Shown here: positions 25,145 to 37,100 of the stretch, in pieces
Position numbering within the stretch: the stretch's first letter is position 1
How the letters are laid out: each line of letters starts with the position of its first letter
DNA from: Mactromeris polynyma
Lineage: Eukaryota; Mollusca; Bivalvia; Venerida; Mactridae
Direction of reading: 5' to 3'
Assembly: GCA_032209605.1 (NCBI GenBank)
Contig: JASFXZ010000018.1
Coordinates: 8,249,904-8,313,903 of the forward strand
Length of the DNA stretch: 64,000 nucleotides
The notes under the pieces: model-generated
Seen by the model: the letters and a program-made list of their open reading frames with translations, nothing else
Database searches by the model: none
What the model was told of the DNA's origin: nothing
Made by a program: the position numbers and the translations under genes

Positions 25145-28100
25145 GTAAGCCATCCGCCTGGTTAGACGTAAGCATTAATTAGCGCCGACCTTTGAAAGTG
25201 TGTTTATTTATAGAACGATAGTTCAGTATGGGTATAATACAGTTCAACGTCTTAAAATCATTGTCGAGAATTTATTAGATAGTGTATGGTACTATCTCTT
25301 ATAACTGTCATATTGTGATGGAAGCTTGTCAGAACCTTGGACAAAAAAATGTTAAACGTGTTGATCACGCACATAAGACTTGTTTTTAAATGATAATACA
25401 GCTTGTATTAATACTTAATTTCGAAATTTATATATATATTTACAAAACCATGAACATGTCATGTGGAATTGTCATTCCCTATAGGTGAAATCTATAAAGA
25501 TTAACAATCTCTCAGTACAAGCCGTTACTTCCCATAGTTCATTTCCTTACCACTGTACTCAAACTCGGGAACACTTTCTTTTTGAAAGAAATTCAATGAT
25601 TATTCCTGATTTACTTTACGGTCGTACATTTGTAATGAGAACGGTATTAGCGTGGAAATAGAAAAGATGATTTTTTTGCATACCATACCGGGATTTCTCG
25701 CATTTTACACAACTTCCCTCCGAGTGGGATGAGTCGCGTGCTGATGACGTCACATAATTATGATGACTTCGCACAACATCGAATAATAACATGACTTGTC
25801 AATTCATGCGTTTCTATAACAAACAAGTCCTTAAAAGTTAGTCGTGTTATTTAATCTCGTCATGTATTTCCCCAAAACGGTATGCAAGAAAAATAGGATG
25901 TTCTGTTGGCTTCACAGTATCAACGTGCTATATGCCTGTAGCAACAGTCCTATAATTATGAAAAAAATACTGACAAATATGCAAATATCTCCCCACAATT
26001 TCCCTTCTGTAGACCTATGCAATATGATACTGTTAACCGCCTCATTTTGGCGTCGTAAAATTTTCGGGAAAGTCTGATTATGATGTAATTATGAGATAAA
26101 GAATTTTCATTCAATGAAAGTGAAAAAAGATTATGTGTCTTGAGGTGTGAAGTTGAAGAATTTGGTAAGATTCTTTGGAAAATACACTGAGAGAGTAAAG
26201 AAGGAATACGATCCGTTCGCAAATCCAAGATAATTCGATATTGTTGCAATTACTTCACCGTCAATTCTGAAAAAATCTCCTGATTATAACGAAATGACTA
26301 TAACACTCAACGGGCGAAATGTTTATGGCAAACAATGGTTATCCCCGTTTACTCAAACAGCTTACTGAAATAAATCTGTGTGAAATAAATCATTTCTCTG
26401 ATGAATATTTCATCAAAAATCATTTGTCTTCTTACTGAAATTGAATGGATCGTTTACACATTAGTCATTCTTATTTTGGATATATTTTATGGCAGGGAAC
26501 GACAATGCTACGTCGACCAGTTCAGGAGAAGCTTCTGAAACTGAGCAAAGTTCTGCAGGATCGCCAGAATCACAAACGATAACTCAAGCAGGTAAATTCT
26601 TCTAATCCATTATGTTTAAAAACTGATAAGAAAACATGAAATTTTAAGTAAAAATGTATTTTACGGTCTATGCGTCGTAATATTATGTTACATGTAATTA
26701 CAAAGGTTTATGCACTATATAGTTTCATTCAAAACGATTTGAAACACGGAACACGCATCGTAACAAAGTTGTGTGTCCAGGTGAGTCGTCCGCTCAGTCA
26801 GTCCAACCAATAAATCAATATTCGGTATTAACCTTAATCTATTCATGGATACTGAATGCATTGCTAGTTAATATATTAACCTCATGTTATACATTCGCTT
26901 CATTATTGAAGAGTGGTCCGAGTGTTTGAATTGGACTGGATATTGAAGAAAACGAGGAAAGTCGTAACTTGCATCTAGTGTAGTTTGTTGTCTTTAACAT
27001 ATATACCCATTACACTGTAACTTTTCTGTAATGAAATAATGAGGACATTATATCAGTGTAATTCAATTTGTAGGCCTCAGTTCCAGAATATATCAAATTG
27101 CTAATATTCATAAGTAAGTCTTTAATGCGTCACAATCCCTGGCTTTGAATCCAGATTTAAGAACATATATAACCACTATATTCAACATACGGGTTGAAAT
27201 TGCTTTAAAGATACCAATGACAAATGACACTTCGTATATGAATAAAGGAACATTATAGGTATTTCGATTTGTAGATACTAATAAACTTAAAGATAATAAT
27301 TGTCATAATAATATATATCTGATAAATAATGGCCATTTCGGAGCAATTTTACGAGTGTATGCATCGTTTAGTGTAGTTGAACATAATTATGTCAATTGAT
27401 CAATACACTTCAACATTAAAGTATTTATAAAATGGAAGATATTGGAACACAGCCTTGAACGTGTTTTTATTTTTCGAACAATAGGTACAACAACGTCAAC
27501 AAAAACAACGCCAACAACACCAACGTCAATAACAACAACAACGCCAACAACAACAACAACGCCAACAACAACACCAACGTCAACAACAAAAACGTCAACA
27601 ACAACAACGCCAACAACAATAATGCCAACAACACCAACGTCAACAACAACAACGCCTACAACAACAACGCCAACAACAATAATAACAACAACGCCAACAA
27701 AAACAACGCCAACAACACCAACGTCAATAACAACAACAACACCAACAACAACAACAACGCCAACAACAACACCAACGTCAACAACAAAAACGTCAACAAC
27801 AACAACAACGTCAACAACAATAAAAACAACAACGCCAACAACAACAACGTCAACACCAACAACGTTAACAACAACAACGCCAACAACAATAATGCCAACA
27901 ACACCTACGTCAACAACAACAACGCCTACAACAACAACGCCAACAACAACAACGCCAACAACAACAACAAAGTCAACACCAACAACAACGTCAACAACAA
28001 TAATGCCAACAACACCAACGTCAACAACAACAACGCCAACAACAACAACGCCAACAACAACAACGCCAACAACAACAACAAAGTCAACACCAACAGCAAC

Positions 28101-31100
28101 GTCAACACCAACAACAACGCCAACAACAATAATGCCAACAACACCAACGTCAACAACAACAACGCCTACAACAACAACGCCAACAACAACAATGCCAACA
28201 ACAACAACAAAGTCAACACCAACAACGCCAACAACAACAACGCCAACAACAATAATGCCGACAACAACAACGCCAACAACAACAACAACGCCAACAACAA
28301 CGACGCCTACAACAACAACGTCTACAACAACAACACCAACAACGCCAACAACAACAACGCCAGCTGGTAAGTTCTTCTACTCCATAATTTTTAAAAACTG
28401 ATAAAGTTAACACGAATTAAATAGTAAAACTTATTTTAAGGACCGTGCGTCGTACTTATGTGATACATGTACATGTAATTAAAAAAGTTTATCTGCTCTA
28501 TATTTTCATTTAAATTATCAGCGTAAAAACATGAACGATTTGAAACGGAAACACAAATTGTAACGAAGTTGTGTGTCCAAGTGAATATTCCGCTCAGTTA
28601 GTCCAACCAATGTCTGTCTCTAAATATAATACAGCATCCGTAGCAGAATAGACTCGTATTATAGGGAGTATCTGCTGGCGAATCTATAGTATGCAGATAG
28701 ACTGCAAATAAATCAATATTTGGTAATAAACATTAGTCCATTTATAATTAACATCATGTCATAATTTCGCTTCATCATATTTATTGAACTGATTACCTAC
28801 TTATAGTGTGATCCAAGTACTTGAATTGGACTGAATGTTCAGCAACATGAAGAAAGTCTCGTAACTTGCATCTAGTCTTGATCCTGTATACCCAATACAC
28901 TTACTCTCCTTTAGCATCGGGCGCTTAATCCGATACCCCCATATTCATGTGAATGGAACGGTAGTGGAATCAAAGCGCTGTGTGGGAGCGTACATTACAC
29001 TATGACCTTTCTATAACGAAACATGAGTGTATGCATCGTATAGTGTAGTTATACGTAATTATATCAATTGCTCTATACAATTCAACATTTGAAATATATA
29101 TTTAAATGGTAGATCTAAGAACATGGAGCATATAAAGAATCTAACACGAGTGTTCATGCTAGAATGCTATATTATATTTGTCGCATAACTTGTAAACGGG
29201 CTTAAAACAAAAAAAATCACAATCGTTTCTCTAGCTGCCCCTGCATTGAATCGTCTTTAGTGATTCGGTCGAGTAAATAGTTCCCAAGATTTTCACAAAA
29301 TAATAAATGGCGATTAATACCGATAATTAAACCGGATTTGATGTCGACCTATGTTGACTTAACACAAAACAAATAATTAACATCATGATCGATTAATTTA
29401 CTGTAGTTTTAAGGGAAACTTCAAAGTTCAAAATTTAGTGCACACTCGCTGCAGTGACGACATGAGGCAGTGACGTCACTGAGTCAATTCTAAAGTAAAA
29501 TCATCGGAGGTTTTTATATTGGTGGAAACTGTAATGATTGTTGTTATTCCTGGAAATATTTCAGTGTTGATTACATTAAAGAATTGATTGAATTTATGTC
29601 TGTTTGAGTGGATTAACCGAAAATATAGATAATATTATTGTGAATATGTCATTGATACAGACTTGTTTCAGATATAAATAGTATAACTTCATAAGTGTTA
29701 ACAAAATAATCGACATTGTTTTGGTGGCTTGTAATGGCTGAAGTACGTTCCACAATGTAGTTGATAAAATATAACAAACATATCCAGCATTTGTCGGACA
29801 ATTGACCGATAAATTCAATCTCAAACGGAACGACCAAATAAAGTACCAATACGTTTGTAAATCTGGAAAACACCGCGTTATTCAAGTTAATAGATATCGC
29901 TCTGGTATTTTTTCGTCAAATTAGGCAGCAGTGAAAAGTGCTGTGTGGCGGATGTAAAACATCGCCCCGTACTTCGTCCAAGGTGTAGTTAACCTTAATC
30001 AACTTTATTAAAGTTAAATTTACATGACAATGACGTTATGTTGCTGTGGTGAAGTGGTTAGCATAACGGACCAGCAATCATTATACCCGGGTTTGAATCC
30101 AGGTAGCGCCATTAACCGATTTTTCGTGTTCCTCAAAACATGACTTTATTACTACGTGCACTGTCACATTTTCTTAAACATAAAACACACTATATTTTCC
30201 GTTTTATTAAGTATTATTTGTTTATGATGTTGACATTGGTAGTCGCATTTAAAGTCTAGCATACGTTTCTACAATTTTGCTTATAAGTTATTTTAATAGT
30301 CAGTACTTTAGTCTGTTGGTGTTTATGTATGTTGTCTTGTGTATGTGGCGTTCCCTGTAGGAACTGAATCTCTCTTTTATAGCGCAGACAAACAATGTAC
30401 GACTGTTCATTACGTGCTGATCAAAGCTGCTAAATATTTGGTCATATCTATGGCCATACAACTGCTATATTCATTATATTTGGTTCATTTGGTCTAGTCG
30501 CTGAAGTACATTGGGAAGCAGCAACATTTTATCTCAACGATTTCAATGACATAATATAATCGGAGATTGTGTATTAAGTTTGTTGACAGTTTAGAGGACA
30601 GCGACATCTTGTTTTAAGTACGACTTATCTATATTTCAGTTTGTATTTGGAATTATTCGAGTGAATGGAACTTCACGATTGCAACACCGCAAAATAAAAC
30701 AACATATGCTGTAAGCGATACTTTCAATTACGAATGCAAGACAGGTTATGCGATTATAACGAATGGAAAGTTAGAAACCAATGGGACGGCTACCTGCCTT
30801 TCAAACCTCTCGTTCAGTAATCCGCAGTGCAAAATTATCAGTAAGTATTTGATGAAGCATGATCCAACTGTTTTTCGTTTGTATAGTTGTTGACTTGCAT
30901 GTTTCTAACTGTATGATTATTTGGTACCTCAACGTTTAAGTTCGAGGTTGGAATGCCAAGTTTAAGCCTCCAGCATTATACTGACATTTCCTAGGCTCTA
31001 GGCCGTTGTGCTATCTTAATTATTTTGTTGTTGTGGCGTTCTATATTCATGTGGTTGAGTTAGTTGATGATGTGGGATTGTTTTGTTTCGATGTCCTTAT

Positions 31101-34100
31101 GATTTCTTCCTTGCTTTTGTATCCCTTTTATGTCTGTACCTCCTTGTCCGTTTGGTACTATTTCATTCCCTCCCTGCATCTACCCGTGTTTTTATTTCTA
31201 GATCTGTCTTGGGAAGTACTAATATGGTCTTCTCTGCTCTGTATGTTTTCAGTTTCATATAAAATGAAAACGTTGTCTATCAGGCCTTACAGGTGAAGCA
31301 TGTTAATTGGTGAAGTTTATAGTCTTATGATCCTATCAAATGTGTTAGTGTGTACTTTTGGAGTGAGCTGTATCTAGGTTATATTAGCTTGAAACATATC
31401 TTTTGAAAACACGTAACATGTACAAATTCAAACCGAATGATAAGAACCGGAAATAGTCAATCTTGCGATGTGTCGTACATGACGTCATTAGTTTTACTGC
31501 TTTTATATCACTATTTACTCTTATTCCTCGTTGAAACTGTTTTGATAAAATTCCTTTTTCAATATACAAATGGAGCGCACGATCTCACGCTTAAATATAG
31601 TTTTTTCTCATTACGTAGAGAGAATGTTGTAAGACTTGTGAAGAAAATGTAAGGAAATGACATGTGTTTGATTTATTTCATAACAATATGAATTATTTCT
31701 GTTTAAGCCTTTTAATAACATTTTCAAAAACAAAATATACAAATATAATATGCATAAATAACAATCTTGTCTTGAAACGAAAGAACCTGAAAGAAAAAGA
31801 GATGTACTATTTTAGTATGTGTAAGTATACATATGTATATTACCAAATATCAACTACTTCTTTCAACAAAACAGGACAAATACTTATTATTAAATCGTGC
31901 GCAAAGTGCATCGGCTACAATACATGTAGTATTCACAAATATCTTTTCAACGTGAAAAGTAAACCTGAAAAGTAGATATGTGCGTAATATTGTAATTGTA
32001 TTTATGGTAATAGCAAATACGGAGTGTGAACGCGAACTGTCAACGTTCTACAGATAAAAGTGCATTTCTAATTGAAAGTAATTCTTCTATATATCAAGAT
32101 AATTGAATATCTTTTCTTTGACTAAACACTTCCCCTCTCATCGAATTCAATAACAACTTACTGTACAAAGTAAAATGATACAATTATGCTTTCATATTGT
32201 GCATATTGTCAAAAATCCGTCATATTTAAATATATCATAAATTAATCATGCAAAAATAAATTCATAATTAATGCAATGAATGAGAAAGAATTTAAATTAC
32301 CATTATGAAATCATATCAACAAAACATGTAAGTCTATGTAATCTCTTAACCGCTTCCAATACCCGTCTGGTTAACTAATGTGATCGTGCCTCGATTGGAG
32401 GAACCAAACAGCACAAACACAATAAACAGTAGTCCTATTAACGCAAACACTGAAACATATAGAAAATCTGTCATTTGACCACTGTTGATAATTTCACATT
32501 AGGGTTATTACACGAAGATTGCAGTCGTTTTGAAAAAACCTAGATGTAGCTTTTGAAGTGATGAAATCTTGTTTTTTATAATTTCTTCGACGCAACATTC
32601 TGCGAGGCAATTCTTAGTTTTACATTGTTGAAGACAATACAAGATCATGTATTTATTCGCCTTCTTGCCATGTACGTGAGGAATAATACATTAACTAAAT
32701 GTGTTCTAATTTAAAACACGTGTTCTGTTCTGTTCTGTTAAATGCAAAGTAAAATATGCACTTGGAAAACAATCTGATTAGGTGACCGATAATTGGCACA
32801 GAACTTTTCCGCAAAACTAATATGACATTTATTGGCTAGTTTAAGATGAAAATAGTTTTTTTAAACAGTTAGAAATGAAATTTCACTTTTATTGCAAAAT
32901 ATATGAAATTGGTGTCTTTGGAAATTGATACCACAAACAATACTTTTGAACGTGATTATGATAGTGAAATTAATTTTTTATATGCCGACCATGCACGGTA
33001 TGATGATAAAACAGTCGACATAGTAAGATAAATATAAGGAATAATAATATATACTAACGGCCACCATTTTGCGAGGTTCCACTGTTTCCATAATAAGGAG
33101 AGTAGGACTGATAATAGCTACAGAGTGCTGTCTCTAAAGCCAACAGACTCACTACACTCAACAACAAAATGGTGTACCACTTCATTGTGTCGTCCCTGAA
33201 AATTAAAGTTAATTATCTGATACATATCATGATCTATATAAGTACGGATACAGGTTTGCCTCCGCTTTTAAAATAAATCCTATAATAAAATGGCCAAAAA
33301 ATATGGTAATGAAGCACACTATTTTGATAGAAAACATGTGTATATGAATTTAAATTGTGCCAGAAATTAAAAATGCTACAAGTCACCAGTAAATCCGGAC
33401 TGAGGTGTTTTGCAATAATAAATATCATTCATCGATCGTTTATTTCGATGCAGTAAACATGCGATGCCTAAGCACTAACATTTCTGTGAATCAGAAATTT
33501 ATCGCTTATGTCAACAGAATTCACTTGTAAACAGTATATTTAATAAATATTCTACCTGAAATGAACGAAAATGCAAACAATTTTAGGTAGTTTGTTATGT
33601 AGTGTTAACGATATTTCGTCGAATTTTCCATTTGTGTATTAAGATTAAATCAGTACAAGATAAAATCATATACATCCATACTTATTTTTGAGATATGTGC
33701 CTCGCCAGATACGCACATTTTGATACACTTTGGAAACAGAGCGCAGTAAGTTACGCATATTTAAAAATATATAAATACTTGTTCGGACATACAAACACCT
33801 TATTTTGTACAAATATCACAATGTAATTGATTGAATTTGTTTAGTACTGTATATAAGTTTGTGTTCTTTTTATAAATCTAAAAATAATTCAGTCCAAACA
33901 GAATATAAATTATGTGATAAAATATTACAATAACACCAACCATATTTTGAGCACCAATTTTTTCCGCATTTGTTTCACTAAAAGGCTCATAAATGTTGAA
34001 GAATGTAAATATTTCAATTCCTAGTTAACTTACTCAGATTGTATACAATTTGATACTATGGAAAACTCATTCAAACGTATATTTTGAAATATAGTGCATT

Positions 34101-37100
34101 ATCTTCTCTGCAGAGATGAATGGAAAACTAAAGCTGTACCAGATATAAACATAGGATCACGATTTTTTACGGTATAGAAAACTATGTAAAGACACAAAAC
34201 TGTAAAAATGACCAACGCACAATATATCAGTCTATTCCATCGTCAGTACTTAATTAAAAAAATAAAAATGCGAATTATCATTATCAATTCCACTTGTATA
34301 AACTCACTCCATAGAATACGTATTCAAATATTCATTTAAAATCATAATACATAGGGTCATATTTAAATTCCACAAAAGTCCCACACATACCTGTTTCATA
34401 TACGACCTGCGCTTCGCAAGTGAAAGGCTTGAAATTCAAATGTGATTTATACTATGAAGTCAATGAATTTTGTCACTACGACGAACACATAAATAATGCG
34501 GAACAAAATTTTAATGAAATTATAATGCCATGGGCAATTGATTAAAATAAAAGCGAGTCACGGGGTCATTAAATATGGCAAATGTATCTTTGAACAGCGT
34601 TATTTTTCGTTACTTTTCTAGAGATATGAGAATTCTATGACAGAACACATATTTAACAATGTGTGTTCAGTCCAGAAATAAGATACTTCGGTCGATGGCG
34701 TTTGAGTAAAGCATATCAAATACTTGTGGTGGACATTCACGTCCATCTATTTTAAATTCTGTCAGGATTTATGTTAAAATTGCTGTCCGGACAAACAGTA
34801 AAGGCGAACACCATGACGGACAGCACGCAAATACACATACAACGGACAGCCATTCCATTCTGCCGATTTCAACGGAAACAGGAGCAGTGTAATTCGAAAC
34901 CACTCTGCTCGTAGTACCACGAAAAAAGTAAAAGCATACACATGGTTAAAAATTGCCTAAACTCTTGAAAGTGATGTTAGAATGACAGATGCATTTCATA
35001 TCTATTTTGAAATCAATACGTATTATGAAGGTTTATTTACTTTAAACGTTTGTTGTGCACCCTTGCTCTGCCAGTGTTGAAATGGCCAAACTCAGCACGT
35101 GACTTTTCTCGTCTAGTGTTTCGTGAAGAACGCGAAATGATAACAGCATTTTTGGCGGGAAAATCATGTAACTTCCGGCCTCATCAAAGATCTTCAGAGG
35201 GTCCGATTCCATATCCGAAAAATCGTTACTGTCTAGTTCTACCAGGATCACAGGCATAGACAGGGGGTGCAGTGTCCTAAAATAATTAATTACTTGAATA
35301 ACATGTATAGATTTGATTTTGTTCTTTCCTAAAATATTGAATATTATAATGACCGCCCCGTCACGGCCCTGTACCCAGTCCCTGGCCCGTTTAAAATCAA
35401 GTATGTTTTTTCAAAGAATGAAATAAAATGTATTAGTTATTAACGAATCCATTCAAAATTTACGATTCTATTTTGGTTGAATTACCAGCAAAACCGAATA
35501 TCGGTAATAAAGTTGCTTCAGATGATAACTATGTATATTAATTAAATCATGATGACGACAAAAAAGCGATTCGGATCAGCAATTGATGTATGTGCAAGTA
35601 AAAGTCGTCGCTCCAGTCTTCCTACAGTTAACCGCTTTTAAAAGTTCTTTAGTAAGACATGAGCATTGCAATATCACGACACTCACATACCGACTATGTT
35701 TCAAAATGATTTCACATCAATCTGATGTTTGTACTAACAATAAAATATAATAACACCATAAAACATGGTTTAAAAGTTCAATAAATGACTGTAATTAGTA
35801 TGCGAACCCCAGTGGAAATGAAAAGTAGTGAGGGTAACAGTACAACTGTTATACTGCCATCTACTGCTTACATTAGGTTATTAATTTGATATGTTATGGT
35901 TATTTTAAATTCTGATATTAATAATTTAGTTACTAGGAGCAAGGTCAATATAAGGCTGCTTGTTCCTTCGTGCTGGATTATACACAGTGTGTCTGTTGTT
36001 ATGTACGTAATGAGTAATTGTTTTTAATGATTAGTTACTGCCTTCTTAGTCAATTTATGTGAATATGATAGAAATCAATGACCATATAACGATTTAGTGT
36101 AAGGTTATCTAGCTGTTAAATCGATTTAAACCCCCAGTATTTTTTACTGACGGTTCCAAAGCTGCATATCACTGTATGATTATTATTAATTTTGTGTTAA
36201 ATGAATGTTAAATTTCCCTTTCCCGCTGTCCAATTCTCTCACTTTATATAGTGTTCATGTTATTTTCTCCCCAGTTTCAGCATTTTGTTGCCACATGTCT
36301 TGACTTGTCCTGTGATATTTTACATTGATTAATCCCCCCTGTTTGTCCTCTTTGATTCATCTAGTTATCCCATATGGTCGGTTAGGTCATTCATTGCGCC
36401 GCTGTTCCCTTACGTATGTACCATTGAGCCTCCTCAAATACCTTGTGTTTTATGGATTGTTGTTTTCCCGAAGGTCTGTGTGGGGAGGCACTGTCTTATG
36501 CATGTGGCTTTTCCTTTTTACAGCTATTCGTATAGAGCAATGCAAAATGTTTTTACTGTTATTAAATATTGTTCTCATACAATTTGTAGAATGCGGTATT
36601 CCAAAAGCCGAAAGTGTGTGTCTGTTTATGTGTGTGTTTGTGAGGAAGAGTTGTCAAGTTATTGGCGGGTATAATCATATCTTTCATCGCACGGTTTCCC
36701 ATTGACTAATTTTATTTAAGTTCACTGCATTAAGATATAAAATCAGTTTCTAGAGAAAATATAAATATAGAGAAAAACTAAAGATTACTCTGAGAGACGG
36801 AAATCTCGCGAGAGAGACAGAGAGAGAGACAGACAGAGACAGAGAGAGAGAGAGAGTGTCTCTGTTTGTCTGTGTGTTTATGTCTGTGTTTATATATATT
36901 CCTTTGTGAGTGAGAATGAGATCGACTAGTATGAGACTAAGGAATTATGTTCAAGTGATAGATATTTTTTCTTACAGCAATTTATATGGAGCAATGCATA
37001 ATGTTTTTACTGTTATTGAAATATTGTTCTCTTACAATTTGTAGAATGCGGTATTCCAAAAGCCGAAAGCAACATCATTGTGTTGAACACTTCGAAATCA

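Larger units (their letters stand above)
28367..30639 (+). other. Intron 3: duplicated part, an insertion and a tRNA-like element
   Basis: The first about 760 bp (to about 29130) is the downstream copy of the duplication shared with intron 2; it contains a 100-bp insertion at 28902-29001. The rest is AT-rich, with a tRNA-like element near 30045-30115. The minus-strand open frames at 29594-29885 have no support. Confidence 0.6.
30841..36520 (+). other. Large intron before the CCP array, host to an antisense gene
   Basis: About 6.2 kb separate exon 4 from the first intact CCP exon (37045). No further plus-strand exon is supported; open frames at 31006 and 36325 are T-rich and lack domains. The intron contains the minus-strand paralogue gene (32346-33195, with a candidate untranslated exon near 34391-34430) and a minus-strand open frame at 35042-35257. 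Confidence 0.55.

Noticed and set aside
27467..28413. Leu-rich and Cys/Trp-rich minus-strand open frames opposite the mucin exon
   Set aside because: They are the reverse complement of ACA/CCA triplet repeats; the plus-strand frame has a signal-peptide exon, matching phases and splice sites.
30045..30115. Functional tRNA gene
   Set aside because: The acceptor stem does not pair and the anticodon arm is unclear, so only a tRNA-like relic or SINE head is claimed.
31006..31296. 96-codon hydrophobic frame as a membrane protein
   Set aside because: T-rich sequence yields Leu/Phe/Val-rich frames by chance; no splice-compatible ends, no sequence family and no support from the neighbouring gene.
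36325..36705. 126-codon plus-strand frame before the array
   Set aside because: It runs from unrelated T-rich DNA into the truncated CCP unit and its intron, so it joins unrelated parts.
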